From NCBI GenBank assembly GCA_013287265.1, contig JABDEC010000008.1, positions 1 through 44,516 on the forward strand: a stretch of 44,516 nucleotides of DNA, written 5' to 3'. Within the stretch, counting starts at the first letter, position 1; every line of letters starts with the position of its first letter. The notes under the pieces are model-generated. The model was given only the letters and a program-made list of their open reading frames with translations, was not told where the DNA came from and searched no databases. This document shows, in pieces, positions 37,431 to 44,516 of this stretch. The stretch comes from Candidatus Babelota bacterium. Lineage in GTDB: Bacteria; Babelota; Babeliae; Babelales; JABDEC01. The translations under genes and the position numbers were made by a program.

Positions 37431-37859
37431 ATGAAAATTTTTCAAGCATTTTTAATTTCATTTCTCATAAGCTCAAATTCATATAATGCTGATTGGTCTT
37501 ATGTTGGTGAGCCATTAACAAAAGATACAAATCGATATAATATTAAGGTTTATTTTTTTGAAGGCGATCGTCCTTATGGCTCAAAAGCAATATGGGATAT
37601 GAATTCATTTCTTTATGTAGCATCGAGTTTTGAAGATATAAAAGAAGGAATATTAAAGAGACATCCTGATTTAAAAGATTGTGAACTTCGTATACAAGGA
37701 CTATTTCCAACAAATTGGGGTGGAATGTTAGATATAACTGGCAGAAATTTTTCTGATTTAGTTGAAAATCCCGTTTTTCACGTATATTTTTTAAAAAATG
37801 AAAAAAAACAAGAAGATAAATCTACGCAAACAGATGACACGACACCTTCAAAACTTTAA
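37431..37859 (+). CDS. Small secreted orphan protein
   Basis: A 142-residue protein with a signal peptide (IFQAFLISFLISSNSYNA). The mature region begins DWSYVGEPLTKD and contains alternating strands (YNIKVYFFEGDRPYG, ELRIQGLFPTNWGGM), which suggests a compact beta-rich domain. It ends in a Lys/Thr/Asp-rich tail. No family recognised. AAGGGG precedes the ATG and a strong palindromic terminator follows. Confidence 0.62.
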   Translation: MKIFQAFLISFLISSNSYNADWSYVGEPLTKDTNRYNIKVYFFEGDRPYGSKAIWDMNSFLYVASSFEDIKEGILKRHPDLKDCELRIQGLFPTNWGGMLDITGRNFSDLVENPVFHVYFLKNEKKQEDKSTQTDDTTPSKL

Positions 37860-37865
37860 AAAAAA

Positions 37866-37893
37866 TTAGGAGAGCAAAATTTTGCTCTCCTAA
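37866..37893. terminator. Strong palindromic terminator between convergent genes
   Basis: TTAGGAGAGCAAAA and TTTTGCTCTCCTAA form a perfect 28-base palindrome. It lies between the stop at 37859 and the end of the DUF378 gene at 37921, so it can serve both strands. Confidence 0.85.
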
Positions 37894-37920
37894 AATTAAT
37901 TTCTACTAAATTAATTAAGT

Positions 37921-38124
37921 TTACGCTTTTTTGAATAACCAAGTTATTGCATATAAACCGGAAACACCGATTAAGCCGTAAACAACTTTAGCTAACATTG
38001 TTCCCATTCCTAGAACACTTGCTACTAAGTCCATACCCATTAATCCAACAAGTCCCCAGTTGATAGCGCCTAAAATTAAAAGCACTAAAACTACCATGTC
38101 TAGCGCCGAATGATGTTTAGCCAT
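37921..38124 (-). CDS. DUF378 small membrane protein
   Basis: A 67-residue integral membrane protein of the DUF378 (YuzA-like) family, whose function is unknown. The family pattern INWGLVGLMGMDLV is plain at residues 21-34, followed by a second helix (AKVVYGLIGVSGLYAI). Two membrane helices cover most of the chain. A strong GGAGA ribosome-binding site precedes the ATG. It stands alone between a terminator and the nusB/efp pair. Confidence 0.9.
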   Translation of the reverse strand: MAKHHSALDMVVLVLLILGAINWGLVGLMGMDLVASVLGMGTMLAKVVYGLIGVSGLYAITWLFKKA

Positions 38125-38245
38125 AGGAAATTCTCCTTCCTTTAAAAAAAAATTTAATTACTTCCTTTAATTATGATTACCTTAGAAAATCGATTTTGTA
38201 AAATTCAAGATTTTAATTGTAAAATTTTATGACGATTTAGAAAAA

Positions 38246-38722
38246 TTATTTTTTTAATTCCGGTAATTTTTTTGTTATTTCATCAAGAATGCCATTTACA
38301 AATTTATAGGCATCAAGTTCGGAAAAGCATTTTGAAAGTTCGACCGCTTCATTAATTACAACAGTTGAAGGTGTATCTGAATTTAAAAGTTCCCATACTC
38401 CCATGCGCAAAATTAAACGTGTGCTTACGCTTAATCTTTCTAATCTCCAATTAGCTAAAAATTTTTCAATGATTTTATCAAGTTCATCACGTTCATCTGA
38501 AACTTTTTGGATTGTTAAAACAACTTCACTGTCTTCAGGAATATCCAAATCAAAACCACGATTTAAATTATCAACAATTGATTCCAATGAAACTTGATAA
38601 TTATATGCATCATACGCATAAAAAATATGAAACATCAAAGAACGCAAATCACGTCTTGAAAGATCATTATATTTTAAAGATTTTTCAGTATTCTGCATTT
38701 CTTCAGCACAAATTTCATTCAT
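38246..38722 (-). CDS. nusB: Transcription antitermination protein NusB
   Basis: A 158-residue all-helical protein that binds NusE (S10) and boxA RNA in rRNA antitermination. The N-terminal helix has SRRDLRSLMFHIFYAYD, equivalent to the RRxARxxAxQxLY of the family. The C-terminal half has RLSVSTRLILRMGVWELL and TPSTVVINEAVELSKCF, then AYKFVNGILDEI, all diagnostic. It follows efp by 14 bases, and the two form an operon. An N-terminal extension of about 20 residues precedes the conserved helix. Confidence 0.96.
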   Translation of the reverse strand: MNEICAEEMQNTEKSLKYNDLSRRDLRSLMFHIFYAYDAYNYQVSLESIVDNLNRGFDLDIPEDSEVVLTIQKVSDERDELDKIIEKFLANWRLERLSVSTRLILRMGVWELLNSDTPSTVVINEAVELSKCFSELDAYKFVNGILDEITKKLPELKK

Positions 38723-38736
38723 ATTTGATAAATTAT

Positions 38737-39303
38737 TTATTTTTTAATTCGTTCAATATATTTTGAATCTCTTGAATCAACTTTAATAATATCTTCTTCA
38801 TTAATAAATAATGGAACCTGTAAAACAAGACCTGTTTCTAAAGTTGCAGGTTTTGTTCCTGCTCCCTGAGCAGTATCACCTTTTACTCCAGGCGGAGTTG
38901 AAACAACTTTTAAATCCATAAATAGTGGAGGAGTTACTTCAATAGGTCTTTCTCTAAAAAAGACGATGTGATAAACTTCTTGTTCTTTTAAAAAATCTTT
39001 TACTGACTCTATTTGATCTTCTGTAAGATAGATCTGTTCAAAATTTTCCTGATCCATAAAACAATAACCTTCATCAGAATGATAAAGATATTGCATTTTT
39101 CTATATTCTAAATCAGGCGACGGGAATTTATCATCAACACTAAAGTTTTCATCATGAGAGTTGCCTGAGATCATATTTTTGATTTTGACCTGAACAAATG
39201 CTCTTCTATTTGCTTGTTTGACGTGCTGAAAATCAACCACAATGAATGGTTCATTTTTATATAAAAATTTTGTACCTTTTCTAAATTCAGAAGCAGAAAT
39301 CAC
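38737..39303 (-). CDS. efp: Elongation factor P with atypical loop
   Basis: A 188-residue, three-domain factor that rescues ribosomes stalled on polyproline stretches. N-terminal KOW domain, middle OB domain (LTEDQIESVKDFLKEQ, then ITV-like IEVTPPLFMDLKV) and C-terminal OB domain with the family signature region PGVKGDTAQGAGTKPATLETGL are all present. The loop that reaches the peptidyl-tRNA reads HVKQANRRAF. E. coli has the modified K34 in HVKPGKGQAF-style order and EarP-type factors have an Arg at the tip. Here the aligned residue is N32, followed by R33 and R34. None of the known modification types fits plainly. Confidence 0.96.
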   Translation of the reverse strand: MISASEFRKGTKFLYKNEPFIVVDFQHVKQANRRAFVQVKIKNMISGNSHDENFSVDDKFPSPDLEYRKMQYLYHSDEGYCFMDQENFEQIYLTEDQIESVKDFLKEQEVYHIVFFRERPIEVTPPLFMDLKVVSTPPGVKGDTAQGAGTKPATLETGLVLQVPLFINEEDIIKVDSRDSKYIERIKK

Positions 39304-39390
39304 TAAAAATCCTTTAAAATTATTGAATTAATCTATGAATTCTTAGTTATAAGTTTAAAGATGTGAATAAAAAAGGCAAATTAAACAAAA

Positions 39391-39416
39391 AGAAGCAGAA
39401 CTTAAATTCTGCTTCT
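39391..39416 (-). terminator. Terminator of the small ankyrin gene
   Basis: AGAAGCAGAA pairs perfectly with TTCTGCTTCT around CTTAAA. On the minus strand it is followed by TTTTTG. It lies 28 bases after the end of the ankyrin gene at 39445. Confidence 0.85.
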
Positions 39417-39444
39417 TATAATAATTAACATTTTTAGTTTTGAA

Positions 39445-39960
39445 CTATTCTGCACCAGCGCTTTTCAATAGTTCAATTACTTTGCCAATATTAGGCGAGC
39501 CTAAATGTGTTCTTTGCCAATCTTTTGCTAAAGATAAAGCAGTATCGCCATTTTTATTTCTTAAATTAACGTCAATTCCTTGATAACCTAATAAAAATTC
39601 AATACCCGCAATATTCGGTATAGCATAAATTAATACCGTATTACCTTCATTATCTTGAGCATTTATATCAGCTTTATTTTCTAATAATAATTTTGCTAAT
39701 TTTAATGCTGGCGGAGTAGAACCGAGTCTACTAAAAACTATTAATAAAGGTGTTTTTCCATTCTCATCTATAGCGTTTACATTAGCGCCAGAACTTATTA
39801 GTGCTTCAACTTCATCTAACTTATATCCAGCCATAGGATCACTAACAACTTGAATTAACTTTTTATCTTTTTCTTTTTGATCCATCCCGTGACCATAAAA
39901 TACAAATATATTACTCGATATGACCAAAAGAATCATAATCCTTAAATAATTTTTAAACAT
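39445..39960 (-). CDS. Small secreted ankyrin-repeat protein
   Basis: A 171-residue protein. A hydrophobic signal stretch (IMILLVISSNIFVFYGHG) is followed by Met-Asp. The rest is three to four ankyrin repeats: EVEALISSGANVNAIDENG, KLLLENKADINAQDNEG, EFLLGYQGIDVNLRNKNG and a final capping helix. The canonical GANVNAxDxxGxTxL pattern is well kept. It is essentially an exported ankyrin solenoid with nothing else, so it should act by binding another protein, perhaps in the host. A G8 tract lies about 72 bases upstream of its start. Confidence 0.9.
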   Translation of the reverse strand: MFKNYLRIMILLVISSNIFVFYGHGMDQKEKDKKLIQVVSDPMAGYKLDEVEALISSGANVNAIDENGKTPLLIVFSRLGSTPPALKLAKLLLENKADINAQDNEGNTVLIYAIPNIAGIEFLLGYQGIDVNLRNKNGDTALSLAKDWQRTHLGSPNIGKVIELLKSAGAE

Positions 39961-40031
39961 ATTTACTCCTTTTATGAAATATAGCTAAATAACCATAATT
40001 TAGCTTTTCTATTCTAATTGTAATTCAATGA

Positions 40032-40039
40032 GGGGGGGG
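40032..40039. repeat. G8 homopolymer in a divergent promoter region
   Basis: Eight consecutive Gs in the AT-rich gap between the small ankyrin gene (minus) and glyA (plus). It is 72 bases before the ankyrin start and about 120 before glyA. Such tracts can change length by slippage and alter promoter spacing. Confidence 0.6.
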
Positions 40040-40158
40040 ATTTCAAGGGTTTTTGCAAAATTTCATAAAAATTATAAATTAAACCTGAAAATTCCACTAA
40101 ACCAAATATTAAATTCCTTAAAATTTGTTAAAATTAATTAATTTTAAAGGAAAAATTA

Positions 40159-41409
40159 ATGAATAGATTACAGCAAACTGATTTGGAAATTTTTAACCTT
40201 ATTGAAAAAGAAAAACATAGACAACAAACGGAAATAAACCTGATCGCCAGTGAAAATTATGTAGATGAGGCGGTTTTGCAAGCTACTGGATCAGTTTTAA
40301 CAAATAAATATGCTGAAGGTTATCCTGGAAAGCGTTATTATGCCGGTTGCCAATTTGTAGATGAAGCAGAAAATCGGGCAATTGCACGCTGCAAAGAGCT
40401 ATTTAAAGTTGAACATGCAAATGTTCAGCCGCATTCGGGTTCACAGGCAAATATGGCTGCATATTTTGCAGTTTTGCAGCCAGGTGACACAATAATGGGA
40501 ATGAAATTATCCGAAGGCGGACATTTAACTCATGGCCACAATGTCAGTTTTTCGGGGAAATTTTATAAACCAGTTTCTTATGGCGTTGACCCTAATACAG
40601 AACAATTAGATTATGACACAATTGAAAAATTAGCAGAACAGCATAAACCAAAAATAATTGTTGTTGGCGCATCTGCATATTCAAGAACAATAGATTTTGA
40701 AAAATTTGCAAAAATTGCAAAAAATGTCGGTGCTTATTTAATGGCAGATATTGCGCACATTGCCGGTTTAATTGCCGCTGATTTGCACCCGAACCCGAAT
40801 AAATCTGCAGATTTTATAACAAGCACAACACACAAAACTTTGCGCGGCCCGCGTGGAGGTTTAGTTATGTGCAAAAATGAATTTGCTCAACAAATTGATA
40901 AAGCCGTAATGCCGGGAATTCAAGGCGGACCATTTATGCATATAATTGCAGCAAAAGCAGTAGCATTTAAACTTGCAATGCAAAATGATTTTATTGAATA
41001 TCAAAGACAGATAATTAAAAATGCAAAAAAAATGGCAGAAACATTTGCAAATTTAGGTTACAGAATTGTTTCAGGAGGAACTGATAATCATCTATTTATA
41101 ATTGATTTACGCTCAAAAAAATTAACCGGCAAAGTTGCGGAAGAAATTTTACAAAAAGTCGGTATTTATGTTAACCGAAACACAATACCATTTGACCCTG
41201 AAAAACCGGCAATAACAAGTGGAATTCGAATTGGAACTCCAGCAATTACAACGCGTGGCATAAAAGAGAAAGAGGCTGAAGAAATTGCGAATTTAATTCA
41301 TGAAGCTTTCGAAAATAAAGATAATTTGCAAAAATTAGAAATTATAAAAAAGAAAAATCATGAATTATGCAAAAAATTTCTAATTTATAAAAATATTGAT
41401 TTTGTTTGA
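40159..41409 (+). CDS. glyA: Serine hydroxymethyltransferase
   Basis: The PLP enzyme that interconverts serine and glycine and charges tetrahydrofolate with a one-carbon unit. At 416 residues it has normal length. Visible are [17 protein letters not shown] and [16 protein letters not shown] near the N-terminus, then [10 protein letters not shown]. The PLP-binding Lys lies in [14 protein letters not shown] (about residue 226). Near the end is [13 protein letters not shown]. All catalytic segments are intact. It has AAAGGA before the ATG and stands as a single gene ahead of the exported methyltransferase. Confidence 0.99.
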   Translation: MNRLQQTDLEIFNLIEKEKHRQQTEINLIASENYVDEAVLQATGSVLTNKYAEGYPGKRYYAGCQFVDEAENRAIARCKELFKVEHANVQPHSGSQANMAAYFAVLQPGDTIMGMKLSEGGHLTHGHNVSFSGKFYKPVSYGVDPNTEQLDYDTIEKLAEQHKPKIIVVGASAYSRTIDFEKFAKIAKNVGAYLMADIAHIAGLIAADLHPNPNKSADFITSTTHKTLRGPRGGLVMCKNEFAQQIDKAVMPGIQGGPFMHIIAAKAVAFKLAMQNDFIEYQRQIIKNAKKMAETFANLGYRIVSGGTDNHLFIIDLRSKKLTGKVAEEILQKVGIYVNRNTIPFDPEKPAITSGIRIGTPAITTRGIKEKEAEEIANLIHEAFENKDNLQKLEIIKKKNHELCKKFLIYKNIDFV

Positions 41410-41454
41410 TTAATGAATTCACGAATTAAATAAGTTTATAAAATAGGAGAACAA

Positions 41455-42342
41455 ATGATTGATAAAAAAATATTTTTTATTTTATTAATTTTAAATTTTA
41501 CAAAAATTAATACTAAAGATTTTGCGGCAGTTTCTATTGAAGAAGTCAAAAATTTTTGGGATAACCGGCCTTGCAATATCAAGCATTCAACAAAGCCAAT
41601 TGGAACTAAAGAGTATTTTGATGAAGTTGAAAAAAGGAAATATTTTGTTGAGCCTCACGTTCCTGAGTTTGCAGAATTTGAAAAATGGAAAAATAAAAAT
41701 GTTTTAGAAATTGGTTGTGGCATTGGAACTGAAGCAATTAATTTTGCAAGAAATGGCGCAAATTTAACAATTATTGAATTATCAGAAAAAAGTTTGGATT
41801 TAGCAAAAAAAAGATTTGAAACTTTTGGATTAAAAGCAAATTTTATTTTAGGTAATGCAGAAGATATTGATAAAATATTAGAAAAAGATATTCAATTTGA
41901 TTTAATTTGGTCTTTTGGAGTAATTCATCATTCGCCACATCCGGAAAAAATTTTGGAAAAATGCAAAAATTTTTTAAAAGATGGCGGCGAACTTAGAATA
42001 ATGGTTTATTCAAAAATCAGCTACAAATTATTTTATTTAATGAAAGAAACAGAAATTTGGGATTTTAGTAAAACAAATGACTTGATTTCTTATTATTCAG
42101 AAGCACAAACTGGATGCCCCATAACTTATTCTTATACATTTGAGGAAGCGCGAAAGCTTTTCAAAGATTTTAAAATTTTAGAAATGAAAAAAACGCATAT
42201 TTTTCCTTGGAATATTCAAAAATATATTGAATATAAATATGAAAAAGAAACATGTTTTAAAAATGTTCCAGAAACTTTTTTTCAAGATTTAGAATCAGAA
42301 TTAGGTTGGCATATGCTTATTAAAGCAAAATTAAAAAATTAA
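41455..42342 (+). CDS. SAM-dependent methyltransferase with N-terminal signal segment
   Basis: A 295-residue class I methyltransferase. The SAM-binding motif I is VLEIGCGIGTEA (83-94), with the acidic residue E108 of motif II in TIIELS. Further motifs are GNAEDID and FDLIWSFGVIHHSPHPE. The acceptor is not evident. The chain starts with a hydrophobic stretch (KKIFFILLILNF, residues 4-15) before the family's usual N-terminal helix AAVSIEEVKNFWDNRPC. TAGGAG lies seven bases before this ATG, which supports the start. SAM is cytosolic, so export is odd; membrane anchoring in the inner leaflet is another reading. A flippase gene follows after 9 bases, and a glycan-related job is likely. Confidence 0.88.
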   Translation: MIDKKIFFILLILNFTKINTKDFAAVSIEEVKNFWDNRPCNIKHSTKPIGTKEYFDEVEKRKYFVEPHVPEFAEFEKWKNKNVLEIGCGIGTEAINFARNGANLTIIELSEKSLDLAKKRFETFGLKANFILGNAEDIDKILEKDIQFDLIWSFGVIHHSPHPEKILEKCKNFLKDGGELRIMVYSKISYKLFYLMKETEIWDFSKTNDLISYYSEAQTGCPITYSYTFEEARKLFKDFKILEMKKTHIFPWNIQKYIEYKYEKETCFKNVPETFFQDLESELGWHMLIKAKLKN

Positions 42343-42351
42343 AAACAATTG

Positions 42352-43625
42352 ATGCAAACGCAAATTTTTAAAAATTTTTTAACATATTCAATTGGCGCAA
42401 TAATATTACGCTGCATCACTGCAATAATTTCTTTTATTTCAATTACTTTTTTATCAGTTGAAGAATATGGAATTTTGTCTTTGATTAATACTTTTATTTG
42501 GATAGCGCCAATACTTTTAAGTTTAGGTTTGCGGCAAGCTTATGCGCTTGATTTTTTTCACAATAATTTTCAAAAAAGAAAATCTACATTAAATGAGATA
42601 ATTTCAATTTATTTATTAATATCTTTGCCAATACTAATTTTAATTCTATTGAATTTGAATTTGATAAATAAATATTTATTTTTAAATCAATTAGATTTAA
42701 AAGTTTTAGTAATAATTTTGGCAATTTGCTTTTTCAGTTTTTTTACTGAACTTTTATTTTTAATTTTAAGGTATCAAAATAAATCATTGCAATTTACGAT
42801 AAGTCAGATTGCTATGGGAACCATTACATTAATTTCAACAATTATATTTTGCTATTTATTGAAATTAAAAATTTTTGGATATGTGCTAGCAAATTTTTGC
42901 GGAATTTTTGCAATTGCTTTATGCGGAGCATACTTGTATTTTAAAAAAGTTAAATCATTTAGATTTAATTATATGAATATAAAATATTTTTTAAAACAAG
43001 GCTTTCCATTTATTCCAAATTTAATCTTTTTTTGGTTTTTGTCTTTTGCAGATAGATGGTTATTGTCAAAATATGTAACACTGCATGAAGTTGGTATATT
43101 TTCATTTGCTGATTCATTTGCTCAATTGTTTCAAATTGTTGTGTCTTATCCATTAAGTAATACTTATGTTCCTTATCTATTAAAAACATTTAGTGAAAAT
43201 AAAGAAAATATTGTTCAAATAACAATAATATTAAAAACATGCTCAAAACAATGTCATCAATGTTTTTTTTGTGCACAATTTCATTTGTTATTTTTCAAAA
43301 AATCTTTTTTTTAATAATTCCTGGCAAATTTCATGAATCAATTAATCTAATTTGGTATTTGCTAATCGGACAAATTATTTTTATGGGAACTTATTTTGCC
43401 ACCATTTATTTGCAATTTACCAAAAAAACATTTTCTTTAATGCTGATCACAACCTCAGCAGCAAATTTCAACATTTTGTTAAATATTTTATTAATTCCAA
43501 TATTTAGAATTAATGGTTGCTTAATTGCAAACTTAATTTCTTATACTTTTTATTTAGCTATAATAATTTTGTATTCGCTTAAAGTTCAAAAAGAAAGTTA
43601 TCTATCAAAACCAATAAATATCTAA
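42352..43625 (+). pseudogene. Polysaccharide flippase (Wzx-like), frameshifted
   Basis: A membrane protein of the polysaccharide transporter (PST/MATE-like) family, which moves lipid-linked oligosaccharides across the inner membrane. The first frame runs from 42352 to about 43230 with about nine hydrophobic helices, opening FLTYSIGAIILRCITAIISF. It then loses the pattern, ending CSKQCHQCF...FFKKSFF at 43314. The frame shifted by one base continues MLKTMSSMFFLCTISFV and three or four further helices to 43625. Together they make about 424 residues, the normal length. The break lies near the A-run in ATTAAAAACATG (about 43230-43240), fitting a one-base loss. It is a decayed gene or a base-calling error. 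A TTG at 42349 is a less likely start. Confidence 0.8.
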
Positions 43626-44516
43626 AATAATTCCTCTATTTTTTCATATTTTCCAGCATTACTTATTTCTTTGTTTATTTCTCCTCTTAATTTTAAATCA
43701 TAAACTTTAAAATCATTAATTTCTGAAATATTTCTGATCAATAATGGTTGGCTAATGTAAGCAATTTTCTCACTAGCCATTTCTAACATTGGATAAAACA
43801 TTGCCCTATCATGTGAAACTGGATAAAAATCATTATTAAATTTTAAATCATCTAATTTAATTTTTTTAAAAAGTCCTGCATAATAAGCACGTAAACCGGA
43901 ATAAATCCATGGATAATTCCTAAACCAATTCAATTTTTGAATAATTTTGGGTGTAGATTGTGAAAATATTTCTATATTTTTGGCTAACTCCGGTGGATTA
44001 TTCATATAATTTGCATAAACCAACCAGGCATTTTTGCTTTGAAAATAATAATTAAATGTCTTTAAAACATTTTCATGAGCTAAAAAATCATCTCCATCTA
44101 ATTCTAATATAATCTTTTCATCGGGTATTTTATGAATTTGTTCATATAAATTAGCTAATTTTTTTTTACGAGCTTTGTTTGTTATTAACGTAATTTTGTT
44201 CTCCATCGCCTTAAGGCTAGAAGGTTTATCTTGTGAACGAATAACAGGAGAACCCGCCCCTTCGATAAACTCAGGATAAATTCCGCCTTGCCTGTCCGTC
44301 GAAGTTTTACACGTAGACGGAGCGAAGGCTGGGTTATTTTTATCATTATTTATAATAAAATCCTGAACTAATAAAGATGTGTTGTCTAAAGAGCAATCAT
44401 TTATATAAATCACATTAAAATTTGAATAATTTTGATTTAAAACAGATTTTAAATTGTCTTCACAATATCTTTCATTGTTAAAAGAAGTAATTAAGACAAT
44501 AAATGGAAGTTCTTCA
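43622..44516 (-). CDS. GT2 family glycosyltransferase, 5' part outside the window
   Basis: An inverting GT-A glycosyltransferase. Reading in frame from the window edge gives PFIVLITSFNNERYCEDNL and IYINDCSLDNT, the classical N-terminal nucleotide-binding segment. The DXD-type metal site is in LELDGDDFLA. A GTG at 44413 is internal, so the true start lies beyond 44516. Between IINNDKNN and KITLITNKAR lies an insertion of about 45 residues translated from a GC-rich palindromic repeat. Family members normally have only a short link there. The frame stays open through it. The end overlaps the flippase end by four bases, convergently. It is probably part of a surface-glycan cluster that continues past the window. 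Confidence 0.88.
   Translation of the reverse strand, partial: EELPFIVLITSFNNERYCEDNLKSVLNQNYSNFNVIYINDCSLDNTSLLVQDFIINNDKNNPAFAPSTCKTSTDRQGGIYPEFIEGAGSPVIRSQDKPSSLKAMENKITLITNKARKKKLANLYEQIHKIPDEKIILELDGDDFLAHENVLKTFNYYFQSKNAWLVYANYMNNPPELAKNIEIFSQSTPKIIQKLNWFRNYPWIYSGLRAYYAGLFKKIKLDDLKFNNDFYPVSHDRAMFYPMLEMASEKIAYISQPLLIRNISEINDFKVYDLKLRGEINKEISNAGKYEKIEELF
44204..44338 (-). repeat. GC-rich palindromic element inserted in frame in the GT2 gene
   Basis: About 135 bases that are near 50% GC within a gene near 25%. Outer arms AACCC...CCTTCG (44251-44264) and CGAAGG...GGGTT (44323-44335) are inverted. An inner pair TCCGTC/GACGGA (44295-44300, 44316-44321) forms a second stem. GCCTTAAGGC (44208-44217) is a separate perfect palindrome at the edge. 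The translation YPEFIEGAGS resembles the YPELVEG peptides of a dispersed repeat (CTTCGACAAGCTCAGG core) known from many environmental genomes, from memory. The 45 codons are a multiple of three and carry no stop. Confidence 0.75.

Noticed and set aside
43200-43320. Programmed frameshift in the flippase gene
   Set aside because: No clear slippery heptamer followed by a strong stem was found; a plain one-base loss is simpler.

Overview
The window is AT-rich (roughly 70-75% A+T by eye), densely coded and bacterial. The genes point to a Gram-negative, host-dependent lineage. There is a predicted outer-membrane beta-barrel protein, a MscK-size mechanosensitive channel, two ankyrin proteins, a Sel1-repeat protein and about a dozen short orphan proteins with Sec-type signal peptides. 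Ordinary housekeeping genes (atp, leuS, uvrB, rpsA, ndk, nusB, efp, glyA) lie between them. This style fits Candidatus Dependentiae (TM6/Babeliae), but that is inference from gene style and not a phylogenetic result. No rRNA gene or CRISPR array was seen, and only one tRNA.

Layout. 1-5812 looks like part of an integrated mobile element. It has a phage/plasmid gene II/X-type replication protein, a Sel1 protein, a zinc-ribbon protein, a small membrane protein, a frameshifted remnant and a large serine recombinase. The recombinase reading frame runs into the 3' end of a tRNA-Arg(UCU) gene, which I take as the integration site. 5837-9862 (minus) holds two orphan secreted proteins and a partial F-type ATP synthase cluster (atpE, two b-type subunits, atpH, atpA) without atpB, atpG, atpD or atpC. 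10117-16521 (plus) is a long run: beta-barrel protein, orphan, RecD2 helicase, orphan, degenerate amidase, possible GerMN-like protein, small membrane protein. 16522-20693 (minus) is the MscK-like channel coupled to a RecO-like gene. 20971-23684 has two secreted orphans, a Nudix hydrolase and a diacylglycerol-glycosyltransferase-like protein that carries a signal peptide.

23833-34480 holds leuS, a large ankyrin/coiled-coil protein, a membrane-anchored M3 peptidase, uvrB, secreted orphans and a GT4 glycosyltransferase. 34694-39303 holds rpsA-ndk, two secreted orphans, a DUF378 protein and efp-nusB. 39445-44516 holds a second ankyrin protein, glyA, and the start of a surface-glycan-like cluster: exported methyltransferase, frameshifted flippase, GT2 glycosyltransferase interrupted in frame by a GC-rich palindromic repeat.

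The main biological theme is export. Many small proteins, and several enzymes that are normally cytosolic (glycosyltransferase, methyltransferase, M3 oligopeptidase), begin with signal peptides or membrane anchors. This suggests activity in the periplasm, at the surface or in a host. The other notable points are the Na+-type ligand pattern in the ATP synthase c subunit, an EF-P whose loop tip lacks the usual modifiable lysine/arginine, and GC-rich palindromes inserted in frame in two genes.
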